64,000 nt of DNA from NCBI RefSeq assembly GCF_014905175.1, contig NC_057790.1:7688001-7752000 (forward strand), in the 5' to 3' direction. Origin of the DNA: Aphidius gifuensis. Taxonomy: Eukaryota > Arthropoda > Insecta > Hymenoptera > Braconidae. Positions within the stretch are counted from its first letter, which is position 1. Each line of letters starts with the position of its first letter. Below are positions 34,970-47,523 of this stretch, one piece after another. Both the position numbers and the translations under genes were made by a program. The notes below the pieces were generated by a model, which worked only from the letters and a program-made list of their open reading frames with translations, was not told where the DNA came from and ran no database searches.

Positions 34970-35481
34970 TAAGTGAACTATTGCATGCATATCCTGAATT
35001 ACGAACTTTATAAAATTGTTAATTATGCGGACATGTTTCATTTTTATGGTTTCGGTAACAGCTACTCATTTTTTTTTTTACATAACGAAAATTTCGAGGA
35101 AAAAAATTTTTTCCTTATAAGCTATGAATATACATTCCTGGGCAAATGGAACAAATAAAATTTATATATCGGTCGAGTGTAGGTTGATCCTTGGATTGCC
35201 ATGCTTATAATGTAAATTTAAGTGGAACAAATTTTCTTCATCTTTAATTGTTGCTGCTATGGTTAAGTAAGTAACTCTCTGGAGTTTTAACTAAAAGATA
35301 CCCTGTTCAAGTCCTGGTGATGTTCAAGTATTTATGGTGTAATATTTTCGGTCAAATAAATACTCAATTATTAAAATAAAAAAATTGAATTGTTTGAACA
35401 ATATAAAAATATTCTTTTTTATAAAATTATTAAATTTTTGGAAGTCTTGGCCGAGTATTGGCAGCCAATGCTTGGCCCAGT
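34970..35481 (-). mobile_element. TTGGCCA-rich TIR element, left part (split by LINE)
   Basis: Reverse-orientation copy of the element at 4632-5683: the stretch TTCAAGTCCTGGTGATG, TAAATACTCAATTATT and TTCTTTTTTATAAAATTATT runs antiparallel to 4800-4960. It stops at CTTGGCCCAGT, where the Jockey LINE begins, and resumes at 40611. The far left edge is approximate. Confidence 0.65.
35251..35322 (+). other. tRNA-like segment in split TIR element
   Basis: Plus strand: TGGTTAAGTAAGTAACTCTC and TGTTCAAGTCCTGG, the counterpart of 4924-4993. More diverged from a tRNA than most of the others. Confidence 0.4.
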
Positions 35482-35715
35482 GGAGACTCAACATGGCTGC
35501 CAAGAGAGAAACATGCGTAAAAAGTGAGCGCCAAAGTAATAAAGGTAAACTCATTGAAAAATAGTGACAAACGTAAAAATTACGATAAATAAAATCATCC
35601 GAGTGCAACTAACAAAATTAAAACATATAACACCACCAAGTTTTAAACAGAGTAAGCAAATAACATAATAAAAAAAAACTCAGTGCGTAACCTATAAACG
35701 AGGGGGTAACCCCAA

Positions 35716-37170
35716 ATGGAGTTGGATAACATTATAAATGCTAAAAGCAAATTACAATCATTCAACATGACACCACAACGACCAAAAATATCAAACAACC
35801 AACAAAGCAGTAAGTCTCATACAAGAATGATTAATAATCAAAACTTTAAACAAGACATTAACAAAATGCTACAGAAAACAACCAGAAGCCCAATGCAATT
35901 TGAGCAGGAACTTAAAAAGACAATAGAAAAAAAACATCCAAAAACAAGAACTGAACATAAAACAAACAAAACCAATAACACAACTAAAAAGAAAAAGTGA
36001 CATTATAAGTAATGAAAACAGTGAAAGTGAAAACGATGGCTGGTAAATGCATAATAAAAGAAAAACCAATAAAATAAGAAAAAACATGAACCAGACGAGT
36101 ACATTGTTCGCAGATGCAAATAGGCATAGTAGTTTTGAGAGCATGGCGATAAAAGATGAAGTCGAAATAGAAAACAGCAATACCGACACAAGACAACAAA
36201 ACCAAAAAAAAAAAACACAGAATTACCACCGCCATTATACTGACCAGAATATGGTAACCTGAAAGAAATAATATCAACAATAAACACAATGACACTTTAA
36301 GAAAAATATACTGTCAACGAAGAAGGTAAAAAGAACATAGTAATATAACCAAGACCAATATCAGACTATGAAACAATTAAAAATAAATTAATTGAATTAA
36401 AAATAAAATTCTTCACATACACACCTGAAAGTGAAAAACCAATAAACATGATCTTAAAAACCATAAAAGATGGTTTTAAAATTGAAAAAAATAGAAACTG
36501 CTTTAAGAAATGAGAAACTAAATGAAGTAAACATACTTAAGGTAAATGAAAACCAATATGACAAAAGAGAAATAAACAACTTCCATACAGTAGTACAAAT
36601 AAGTAAAAACAGCAACAAAAGACAACTGACGTCAGTATCATTATTATTGAATCAAAGAGTATATACTGAGAAAACATAAGAAGTAAACCAATAACACAGT
36701 GCACAAAATGTCAAAGAGTAAACCACACAAGCAAAAACTGCAATCTTAAATACAGATGTGTTAAATGCGCAAAATATCACGAAATGTGCAATGAACAATC
36801 CAAAAAACAACTAACAGAAATGAATTAACTCGTGCTAACTGCAAAAAAAAAGGTCACCCGGCAAATTATAGTGGTTGCCCATACATGAAAGCAGCAATAG
36901 CACTAAAAGAAGAAACAAAACTGCTCCAGAAAACACTAAATAAGACAACTACCTCAAATAAAGGAATAACAAAAATCAGAAAAGATTATCAGAGAAATAA
37001 AGCAAAAAAAATTAACATAAAAACAAACAAACATCAAGCAACAATTATACACGACCACAGCTACCAACAAGATTATTATCAACATTCATACAGACAACAC
37101 CATTAGCAAATGCAACAAAACAACCAATACCAAGGGAAAAATCCGCCAGGCTGGCTAGCATCATTAATAT
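35716..37170 (+). pseudogene. LINE ORF1 (gag-like nucleic-acid binding protein), broken
   Basis: Starts with an open 94-codon, Asn/Lys/Gln-rich stretch, then continues in shifted frames (36047-36262, 36470-36679, 36690-37106). Near 36695-36885 three zinc knuckles can be read: CTKCQRVNHTSKNC, then CVKCAKYHEMC, then a third whose first Cys is changed (CKKKGHPANYSGC), with HPANYxGC as the hallmark of Jockey ORF1 proteins. The intact protein would coat LINE RNA. At least four frame breaks make this copy dead. Confidence 0.8.
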
Positions 37171-37344
37171 CATAAATACAAATACAAATAGAAAACATGA
37201 CCAACAGAATCAACCACAACACGGAAGCCTTGAACGAAAAAATACAGACTAACACTGAAGCCATGAACGAGAAAATACAGAATAACACTGAAGTTATCAA
37301 CACAATTAGAAGACAACTCACTGAACTTAACCTGACAATAAAAA

Positions 37345-40204
37345 ATGGTAAATATAAACAATAAAGAATATATCACGAGACCAACAAAGTTAAGTATAGC
37401 ATCAATCAATGTAAGCTCAATACAAACCAACTACAGAAGGTATGAGTTACCAGAATTCACTAAAAAATACAACCATGATATAATATTACTGAATGAGACA
37501 AAGCTTACAAATAATCATAAAATAGCATTTAAAAAGTATAACATTTACAGATCTGACAGACCAAATGCTAAACAAGGTGGAGGAACAGCAATAATGATCA
37601 AAAAAGAAATCATGCATGATTTAATAACATTCCCATTATCAAAAAACAACACAATACTGGAATACACTATACTAAAAATAAAAACAAACAAAAACAACAA
37701 TTTATACATCATAAGTACTTATGCAACTAATGATAGCAAGACAATTTTCATCAGTGAGTTAAACCAACTATTCACAAAACTGAATCTTGAAAACACTAAC
37801 AACTATTTTGTTCTAGCTGGTGACTTAAATGCAAGGCCAATACAATGGGGCAATCAATCACATAATGAAAGAGGAAACCAACTCATAAAATGGGAAGCAA
37901 CAGAAGCAGTGTTTTACAAAGCAAGAATATATTTACCTGATAGCCCAACATTCACCACAGGAAACTCATACCTAGACATAGCCATCATTGATGACAGAAT
38001 AAAACTTGACAACAACAATACTGGAAGTCTAAAAACCTTAGACTATGACAGTGTTCATAAAGCAATCACCTTCAATATAGAAATAAGTAATGAACAACAC
38101 AACATAAACATAAATAACGAAGAGCACAGATACAACTTTAAAGCCACAAACTGGGAAAAATTTATGAAAAACCTAAAAAACGAATACAAAATCAAAATAA
38201 CAGCAAACAACAACATGAAAACGGATGAAATTGCTGAAAACATCTTAGAAGTAAATAAAGCAATAATTAAAGCAATAGAGTCAACAGTACCAACATACAA
38301 AACAAACAACAGTGTACAGTGTACATGAATCCATAAATTCACCAAGGCCACTTAACAGCGAACTAAAATTCACAGAGTTTGTCAAAGAAAAAGCAGAAAA
38401 GCAATTTCACAAACTCAAAGCAAAAAGAGAAAACAAGAACACACAAACGAACTTTACATCAGAAAACAGAGCTGACTGGCCAAAAAAAAACAAAATAACA
38501 ATGAGCAATTTTTGACACAACAAGATGTCTCGAAATACTAAATAAACTCCCAAATAAAACATCAAGTGGTTTAGACAACATACCAACAATCATACTTAAA
38601 CACTTACCAATAAAAATGAACAGAGCACTTACAGTCATATTCAACAACGCATACAACAACTACTACTTCCCAAAGAACTGGAAATGTGCAAAAATACTTC
38701 CAGTGATGAAACCTGGGAAAAATAAAAACGAACCAACAAGCTACAGACCAATACGCCTAACTCCAATAATAAGCAAAGTATATGAAATACTAATCAACCA
38801 AAAAATAATAGAACACTGTAAAAAAGGAAAGATAATCCCAGATAACCAATTTGGATTTAAACATAGACACTCAACTGTTCATGCACTAAACAAGTTTTTA
38901 TCAGATGCCCACTATCATGTCAGCAACTGCAAACTTGTGGGAGCAGCACTAATTGACCTCGAAAAAGCGTATGATTTGGTTTGGATTAATGGATTGATAT
39001 ACAAACTCGTCTCAAACAAATTCCCTGAGCAACTAGTACTAACCATAATAGACATGATAACAAATAAAACATTCAAAAGATGGGATGGAAAAAACTTATC
39101 AACAGAAACGTATTACATTGAAGAGGGATTACAACAAGGACCAGTTAACTCACCATGTTCAATGTATTTACAAGTGCAATCATAAACATCGGATTCATGA
39201 ACCAAAACAACAACACATATTCCATAGCATTTGCAGACGACCTAATAATTTATGTCGCTGGAAAAAAAACAGACATAATACAAAGTAAACTTGAAAAATT
39301 GGTGAATCAAGTAAACGAATGCTATGCAAGATGGAACCTAAGACTAAGCCCGAATAAATGTGAAACAATTCTCATCAGAAAACCTACCAACTTCCTCAGT
39401 AAACACAATAGAGAAACGTATAAAAATTTCACAATCAAATCCAATATTCCAGGCAGCAACACATTAGTAGACATACCACACAAACAAGAAGTCAAATATC
39501 TAGGAGTCTGGATTGACAAACTAATAAGAGGAAATACACACATAGTTAAACAACTCAACAAAGCAAGACAAGCATTTAAAGCAAATAGAAGATTATTCTA
39601 CAACAAAAATTTATCCAAAAAAGCAAAAATTATCTGCCACTTGCTGCTCATCAGACCAATACTCACATATGAAGCATCAATCTGGTGGAACACAGGGGCT
39701 GCATTAATGGAAATAGTGAGAGCATTTGAAAGATCATGCATAAGAATATGCCTAAGCCAATACAGATCAGCAGGAACTGACTTCTACGAATTCATAGACA
39801 ACAAAAAATTACTGAATATGGCAGAAATACCAAGAATTGATAACTTCATAATAAAACTAACAAGAGAATATCTAAGAAAAACAGAACACATAAATAATAA
39901 AATCATAAAAGACTTTAAAGAAATTAACATAAACAAAATGGTGAGACAAAACACAAAAGGGTATGTACCACCACAAGCATTCACTATATTTGACAAAGCA
40001 GGAGTAATACAAGATGAGAAAAATATACCAATAACATATCACTGGCCAAGGCACAGATCTACGACTTTGACAAAATTACAATAGACAAATATTGGTGGCT
40101 TGAAAATGCAAAACACATCATCGAGCTCACCAACAGGCAAAAAAAAATGGCTAGAAGAAAAAAGAAAGCAACACAAATGTATCCTTTTAACACAAGACGA
40201 GCAT
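37345..40204 (+). pseudogene. LINE ORF2 (endonuclease and reverse transcriptase), broken
   Basis: 37345-38328 encodes an APE-type endonuclease: LLNETKL (catalytic Glu), GDLNARPIQWG, YLDIAIIDD, and YDSVHKAI in place of the usual SDH motif. Reverse transcriptase follows in 38530-39185 (TSYRPIRLTP, GFKHRHSTVHAL, ALIDLEKAYDLVW) and 39155-40084 (FADDLIIYVAG active site, YLGVWIDK, RPILTYEASIWWN). Frame breaks lie near 38315-38530 (endonuclease to polymerase linker), near 39155 and near 40060. The element copies itself by nicking target DNA and priming on it. This copy cannot make full protein. Confidence 0.88.
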
Positions 40205-40610
40205 AACTAGATTAACACAAAACAATGTAAATAGATATAGAATAAATTAAAATAATTTAAGAATAGAAAAAAAAACAAAAAAAAAGCAAAAAAGCAACAA
40301 AACAAAAAAATATAAAATATATAATCAACAAAGCACACTAAGAGACTAACAATTGGTTAATTTTCCAAAAAAATAGAAGGTGCAGCAGAGACAACATCCT
40401 CAAAAGGATCACATGACATAAGTCAAAAGACAAACAAACAATCAGCACTAGCAGAGAACACTAAGGATGCGAGTGTCAAGAAATTGACCAATCATCCTAA
40501 TAGCAATAAGCAAAGAACTTGATAGGTTTAATGGTTAATTTCGCCTAAATAATTGCAATGTAGACTTAAGAATTGAAAGAAATAAACTTGTTGAAAAAAA
40601 AAAAAAAAAA

Positions 40611-40745
40611 TGCTTGGCCCAGTATTGGTAGCCAAGCTTAAAATGGTGTCAATCCCCAAGCTTGGTGCAAGCATCGACCAGGACTGGCAGCCAAGACTTG
40701 GCAATATTTTGCCAGGCTTGGCCATGTTGTTTTCTCCTTCACGGG
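40611..40745 (-). mobile_element. TTGGCCA-rich TIR element, right part (after LINE)
   Basis: Resumes with the duplicated TGCTTGGCCCAGT and runs to CTTGGCCATGTTGTTTTC and TTCACGGG, antiparallel to the left end of the copy in receptor A intron 1. Confidence 0.7.
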
Positions 40746-41236
40746 ATTGATCGTTACCCAGTCACGGAGGAGAAGTATAATAATAAAATTCGACACCTGA
40801 GAAGGTTGTCGATCTATTTGAAAGTATATACTTGAATTAAACTATAATTATAGATTATTTGCGGATGAATTAAATTCAGACATTAATCGATCCATAGCCT
40901 TCACCAAACGGTGAGAATCAGGTGAAAAAAAATTATGGCTATAGAATGCTAACATCAATTAAGTGTAAGTATATATTCAAATTTATTGATTGAACTGACA
41001 TAAAGTTAAAGAATTTACAAAATGATTCAGCATTTCAGATAAAATTTCAATACAATTGCATATCAATTTTATATCAAGTACCAATAGTGTTGCCGCAATA
41101 GACGATAAATACGATACGATACGACAATTGCGATAAGCGATACAATAATCCAAGTTTAGTGTAGTTTGCTCATTAAAAAAAATATTTCCGATTCGAAGGG
41201 CCAAGTAAAATTATCAAGCTCTGGTTATTTACTGAA

Positions 41237-41289
<53 letters not shown>

Positions 41290-41614
41290 ATAATGAAATC
41301 TATTAAATTTAGTCAGCCCTCACTTGAAAAAAATTATTTCAATTATCATTATCATTAAATAAATGTAAATTGTATAATCAAATTGAAAAATGAACAAAAT
41401 TGATAAACGATATTCGGACATTAATTAACACAATTTGATTCTAATAATTAGCATATATTTTTTCTCCTTGGAACAGCACAATAAAATATTGACAGAAAAT
41501 CGTAATATTCACGAAAATATCGTCGAGAATATCGTCATAGACGATACAATACGGTAATGCTGCTGACAATACTATAATATTACGGAAATTTGACGATACG
41601 ATACGATAATGCTT
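40746..41614. repeat. AT-rich DNA with (AAT)n and a broken CGATACGATA element
   Basis: (AAT)17-18 microsatellite at about 41236-41287. 41091 onward (TAGTGTTGCCGCAATAGACG) and 41500-41610 (GACGATACGATACGATAATG) resemble the ends of the hAT-type element at 56934-57993, so this looks like a decayed relative whose right end was hit by the next element. Confidence 0.5.
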
Positions 41615-42286
41615 CACGGAAAAAAATTTTTAGCTGCAGCCACGAGGCGTTGGATAGTTAAAAAAGGATAGTTAATACAAGAAAATAGATAGTTGATTTA
41701 ATAATCAGGCCCGCTATATTAAAAAGACAATCGGTTAGTTATTCCAGCTGGCTGGATAGCTAGCGTAGCTAACCAGCTCGTCAGGTTCGACATAATCTCA
41801 ATGTCAACAGCTGTTGTGTTCATAACCTCTCTTTATTAACTGATGCACCAAATTATTATTAACAATGACTGAAATAATCCATATAGTTATCAAAAATTTA
41901 GCATAAGATTTTCTATTCAAGTTGGCGTTTATTTGGTGCATCAAATTTAGTATAAATTTAATCAGATAATAATTTTAAAAATTAGTAAATGTAAATTAAT
42001 ATGTTGTTTTTACTTCGTATGTGTAGATATACTTATAGTTATGCATATACGCAATCCTAAATAGCTACTACAGCGATACCAGCTTGTCAGGCTTTGGATA
42101 GCTACCACAGCTATCCAAAGTATAGCTAATGTAACGAGTAGGCGTGCTGTTTTCACAAGAATAGTAAGCTGTCAAATTTGGATTGCCAAAATAACAATCC
42201 TCTGCTAACTATCCAAAGGTTAGTTAGCCGTGGATAGGAGGGACAGCTATCTAGCTCGTTGCTGCAGCTAAAAATTTTTTACAGTG
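41615..42286. mobile_element. TIR element (AAATTTTTAGCTGCAGC)
   Basis: Ends CACGGAAAAAAATTTTTAGC and GCTAAAAATTTTTTACAGTG with GCTGCAGC in both arms. Inside, TAGCTACCACAGCTATCCAA-like blocks repeat in both directions. About 670 bp, no coding sequence. The target duplication is unclear. Confidence 0.65.
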
Positions 42287-42771
42287 TGTGATTACAACAC
42301 TTAGTACCAAATTTATTTTGAAATTGCTATTGCTCGTTTGTTTTTAAATCAAACCAGATAGGTTTTTCAAATTGTCTGTTTTTTTTCTATATTTTGTTAT
42401 TTTCATTAAATTATAATTATCATAGATTTCGAAACCCTAAGTCTTATTTTTCAAGACTTTTTCCTATACCTAAAATTTTTATCCCTGGTGATTGAACTGA
42501 ATTTCTTAAAAAAACCGTAAATTTTTGTATTTTTCACTACCGTAATCAAATTTACCGAAATAAAAATTTATTCTATAAATTCCTTGGTTTCTTTTTCTCC
42601 GTGAGCCCTTGAAAAACTCATGTAAAAAAATAGTATATTGTGCAACAAGGACGCAATGTGAGTGATCCTTTCTCGCACTCAGCTCACACACAGATGATGC
42701 AGAGTCAACGGGGCACGTAGACGAGGAAGGCCAAAGGCTGACGCCGAGTCAAGGGCGCCGACACATACTAT
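42287..42771. other. No gene seen
   Basis: AT-rich, with a GC-richer patch at 42640-42765 similar to 13025-13145. Confidence 0.35.
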
Positions 42772-43193
42772 TAGTCCGTAAGATAATATCAAAAAAACTG
42801 GACAGAACCATAAGTAACAAAAATTCGTTTAATGGTAGTCTTTGTGACCCAGAACACTTTGCTCGACTGGCTGCCGTCTTAATTGTCGGGCGTCCACAGG
42901 TAAGCCAGGTAAAAAATTAATAATTCAAACAACAATTTCAGACATAATTTTTTAACAAATACTTTTACTTTTATTATATTAACATAATTTTAAAATGGCT
43001 TCCGAATTAATTGTCATCCAACCGAGATATTAATTTTTAAAAATTGAAAAAATCACAAATTATAAAATACGTTATAAATGGCAGCCGAGCTAGATTATTT
43101 TTTTTAAATGTATTTTAAATATGAAAAAAAAATGGCTGCCAAAAAAATTGTTTAAGTGGTTAAAAAAATTATTAAAAATTGAATTGAATTGTA
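42772..43193. mobile_element. Truncated copy of the GTAAGATAAT MITE
   Basis: Starts TAGTCCGTAAGATAATATC and matches the reverse complement of 25893 back to about 25475 nearly base for base, then breaks off before the other terminal repeat. It abuts TTTTACGGAGGCGAAGCGCC. Confidence 0.85.
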
Positions 43194-44140
43194 GAGTAAA
43201 GTTTTACGGAGGCGAAGCGCCCCACCATAGTATTGCTTTCTGTACACTTTTTAAGAAGACCACTCATAGTTTCCATAATAATTAAGATAGACTGTTCATA
43301 TTAGGCTTAAATGAAAGATTTCAGCAAAAGCCACAGCCTCTGATAAAAATAAAATTGTCCAGATGAATAATGAAACTATAAATTTCAAAAGAAAATTTGA
43401 AAAAAATATTCGAAGGGAAATATTAAGAAAACTAAGCAAAAATCATGGATGCGAAAATTTGACAGAATAAAGTACGAAACGAAATTGATATTATTAAAGG
43501 TCGTTTTCATTTTTATTTGTTAAATTCATTTATTTATTTAAAACCATCATCTGTTTTATTTAGAAGTTACACAACTTTTTCAAAAATCATTTTACATGTT
43601 TTTTTTTGGTTTTGATGGATTATACATGCCAAAATCTACAACCAAGGCTATACTTGGAATTTTTCCAACAATTAGTTTAATTATAATCAGCAATTGTTTA
43701 TAAAAAAAACCCGAGTCAGTGCTTTATACAATGAAATAAACCACAAAAGAGTTATTTCTTGAGCATTTTCAACCATGTAACTTGTAAAAAATGTTTCAAT
43801 AAATTTTTCGACGATAGTACGAGCTCTTTTAATTGATTAGTTAATTAATAAATAAAGATTTAAACAATTACGATAGTCGTTATTTAATAATTTTTTTAAA
43901 AGTTGTCGAAATTTAGCGGCAGACAGCAGCACGAAATTTTAGTGATTTTCCTCAAATTCCCTAATGCTCCCTATACAAAAGCATATGAGTGTAAAAACTG
44001 AATGACAGATGGAGACACTGTTTATTGACAATAAAAGCATTATCTTTATTATCATAAATAATTGTAAGGTTAAGAATTTAATTATTTAATTTTATACATA
44101 TTGTGCGAATATATTTGGCTCTAAGATAGTAAGATTTTTG
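43194..44140. other. No gene seen
   Basis: AT-rich DNA between repeats and the 5' flank of receptor C. 43204-43225 (TTTACGGAGGCGAAGCGCC) resembles a boundary motif of the ACTTCGTATTAGGCTC repeat family. Confidence 0.35.
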
Positions 44141-44393
44141 AAGACCCTTTTTTGATTTCCATGGACAAGATCTTAACGTCATTTTACTCGCTCGAGGATT
44201 TTTTTTTATACTTCCGATGCATGCAAACAACCTATGAATAAACTATAAACGGAAACCAAATGGATGATAAACTATAATTCCCTGCTGTGATCATGCTGCT
44301 GATTGAATTGATTCTTTGAATAAATTATGGCTTAGGACTCATGTCGATACATGACTATAGCTTTCTGTTGCATGCGCACTGTTAATTATAAAC

Positions 44394-44430
44394 TATGAAA
44401 TAGAAAGCAGTTTCCATTCTAAGAATCAGT
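44394..44430 (+). promoter_or_regulatory. Decayed core promoter of receptor C
   Basis: The position of the TATA box in A and B (TATAAAG) reads TATGAAA here, while the initiator TCAGT at 44426-44430 and the 34-bp spacing are kept. Fits loss of expression of this copy. Confidence 0.5.
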
Positions 44431-46483
44431 ACAGATAATCTATAAGATAATTACAAAAATGATTAGCCCTTCAGCTGACATATTTTTTTCCCAGTCTCGT
44501 TTGATGACGTTAAAACTGAATAATATATTATTTTTTTTTTATATTGGTTTAATACGAAGTTTTTTTCAGTATCGAACGGCATTCAGCCACGGAATAGAGC
44601 CTGGAGACAAAGTTTTTCACCTGCAAAGAGTGTGAAAGTTATTATAAATTAATGTTCATCATATTCTTATAATAAATATGGATTATTTACGGAATAATGA
44701 AATTCAGCTATCGATTCCGCATAGATCTTTACCAGTTCATTCATTCTTATTGGACGATGTTGACATTGAGCGACAGAGCAAATTGCAAAAAGTACACTAA
44801 GAAAAAAATCTCCAACGAACATTGTTGAAGAACTCAAAAAAACTCATCACCCTAATTGATCAACCAAAGGCGTAGTTTCTCTTTGACTATAATTAATACT
44901 TATTTCACTGACCCTATCATAACTGCGAGTTTATGCAACGTAGATTTATTATTTCGGACTTTTTGCGAAAACGTTGTAGTGCAACTAGAAATCTTAGGGA
45001 GCTGATATTTCAATCAACAGAGAATATTTCGGAGTTTTCATAGAATCGAAAAATTATATAATTATTTCTGGGAGTAATAATGTGCAAGGAGATTCATGTG
45101 CGCAGATTTTTCTTTTATTTACTCGTTCGATACTGAGTTTTTTTTTTTATTAATCAGATGGTGAATTTTCAATCAAATATTTTCGGTGTAAAAAATTCTC
45201 CCAAAAAAGATTCATTGATTGTAAATTTTAGTGCCTAGGCATTAAACTAACAGCTGTTAGTGCCTGTAATCCTTCTTAAAATTTTAAAAATTTCAAATTT
45301 AAAATACTACTTGAAGTCAGTTATTTTATTTATTTTTACTTATTTTCCTCGATTCTCTCAAGTTATGGTCGATGAATGTTTTTACTTTTTTAATTTACTC
45401 ACTATAACTTTCAATAACATAGCTGTATAAATTTTCTTTTATGCTTGAAAAATTCTAATTAATTAAAAATTCTAATAAAAAAATAAATGTAGGAGGCTAG
45501 AAAACATCGGTTGTATGAGTGAGAGAGAATGAGTGAGAATAATGGGATAGAGTAGAATCAATGGGCGGGAACAAGTAAAATAATCTGCGGGGGTTAAGTT
45601 TTTACTTGGGGTCGCCGAGATTTAGCGAAACTTGTTTTTGAATGATAATAATAATAATAGAACCAAATAGAAAAATTGAAAAAAAAAAAAAAAAATTAGT
45701 CGTAACGTAGAAGCCGAGAGGAAATAGATGCGACACTTATTTATAACTGGACGGGATTTAATCCAATCAAAATCTAGACGAGATATTTGTTTGAGTGAAT
45801 GTGAAATCAGTCCGATTGATTGACGTAATAATATATCCGTTTTTTAACAATTGTTTTAATAATAAATAAAGGAATAAACAATCACCTTATTATTAAATAA
45901 GATTCATGTGTTATATTCATTTTTGAATATCCCAAATCTAAGAATCGATAATTTTATCATTCTACATAAATGTGGCTACGTATAGCCTCACACTGTAATC
46001 AGTGATTGTTTACTGTAGTATAGCCAAGTCTCAAATTCGAGTGGGTTGTTTGCACTTTCTCCAATAAATTGATACACAATCTCTACAAGAAAGTTAGATA
46101 ATAAAGAACGTTTAGCCTAACTGCGTAACTAATTTTTTGATAATTAAATTTTCACTCAAAAAAGATTTTTATTTCACCCCGAAAATATAGTCGTTTCGAT
46201 TCGTATTTCATGGAACCGTGACTAATTGAACCCACGAGTTGATTTGATAATATTATATATATGAATTGATTAAGAATTTTTTCACTCAAAAGGAGTGATT
46301 TGATTTGCTTTCAGGTCTAAAAGCCATATACTATCCTATCATATTGCTAGTCATGATTGTAGGAACAGTCGAATTCATACTCTAATTCATTTCAACAGTA
46401 AAAATTCAGGGTCATGCACTTTGCTGCATTTTTTTCTTTATATGCATATTCGCTTTTCGAGTTAAATCAATTCGTACAAAGTT

Positions 46484-47523
46484 ACACGGAGAGAAGTTTC
46501 TAATAAAAATTGTTGTGCTAGCACACTAAAAAGGTGGCTAAATGATAATTTAATAAAAACTGTTTTACCAGCAAAAGAATTTTGTTAAACACAGCACAAT
46601 GAATTGTACTGTGCTGGCACAATAAAATTCGTTGGCCGCATAATGATTTTTCTTGTGCGTCAAACAAAATTAATATCTCAATAAAAATTATTAGAATTAC
46701 AATTTTTATTGTAATTAAAAATAAAATTTATCAATAATCAACAATAAAAAAAAATTATTTATTTATTATTTTAAATAATAATAATAATGAGCCAACGATA
46801 TGGCACTGCGGTTAAGGCTCGGGCTTTACGACGAAGAGGTCACGGGTTCGATCCCGACCACCGACGCCATGTATCTAGTGGTAGGCGCAAGCTGACTGTA
46901 CTGCCCAGGTTTTTTATGGTTTTCCAGGGCTATAATAGAAATCGGGTACAGTTTGAACTCATTACAAAAGTCGACATCCATGACTGTCGCAAAATAGTTG
47001 TAAGATGTTGATGGTTGGAAATACAGAAAGACTCAATATAGAAAAACGAGCCTGCGAGGCACACCGTGTTAAAAACTTCTTCATAAAAGAAGTATAGCAC
47101 GTTAAATAAAAATAAAAATAATAATAATAATATCAATATGGGATTCGGCACTCATCCCGAAAGATCCCAAATTTTCCGAATTACGTTCAGTTTTGTAGAG
47201 AAAATTTACGAGAAGATCGACAAATATTGCTGAACCGTAAAAATTGCTGTGCTCTTCAATAAAAATTATTCAACTACTAATAAAATTTGTTTTACGACTA
47301 GCAAAAATTCTTTTTCTTGAAACAAAAATTATAATACATATAATAAAAACTGTGGGTTCACAAAAACCTGTTGAGCTGTTTAACCCTCCTTGTAGAACGA
47401 ATAATAGAATATGTTAGAGAGAAAACAAATATTATTATGAGGTTAACAATTTCTACGAGAAATCAGTTTGGCCACTTTTTCACTGTGCCAGCACAATAAT
47501 TTTTATTGGAAACTTCTCTCCAT
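46484..47523. mobile_element. TIR element (GGAGAGAAGTTTC), TA target, in receptor C intron 1
   Basis: Left end CACGGAGAGAAGTTTC, right end GAAACTTCTCTCCATG, flanked by TA. Copy A reads straight through at this site (AAAGTTACTATTTTC), so the empty site and the TA duplication are seen directly. Arms include TTGTTGTGCTGGCACA. A SINE has inserted inside. It sits only 25 bp before the exon 2 acceptor. Confidence 0.82.
46783..47135 (+). mobile_element. tRNA-derived SINE
   Basis: Head of about 80 nt with A-box TGGCACTGCGGTTAAGGC and B-box GGGTTCGATCCC, a body (CTGCCCAGGTTTT, AATCGGGTACAG) and an A-rich tail ending AATAATAATAATAAT. The same AAT run stands just before the head and could be the target duplication. 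Transcribed by RNA polymerase III and moved by a partner LINE. Body fragment seen also at 1183-1298. Confidence 0.82.

Larger units (their letters stand above)
35482..40610 (+). mobile_element. Full-length Jockey-type LINE, mutated, 13-bp target duplication
   Basis: TGCTTGGCCCAGT lies at 35469-35481 just before the element and again at 40611-40623 right after its poly-A tail (40594-40610). ORF1 and ORF2 are both present in order, so this is a complete 5.1 kb copy, but several frameshifts and stops break both frames. It landed in the TTGGCCA-rich TIR element. Confidence 0.92.

Noticed and set aside
35869..36295. Overlapping minus-strand frames of 94-106 codons rich in Phe, Leu and Cys
   Set aside because: Antisense to the A-rich ORF1 of the LINE; A-rich sense strands always give such T-rich antisense frames.
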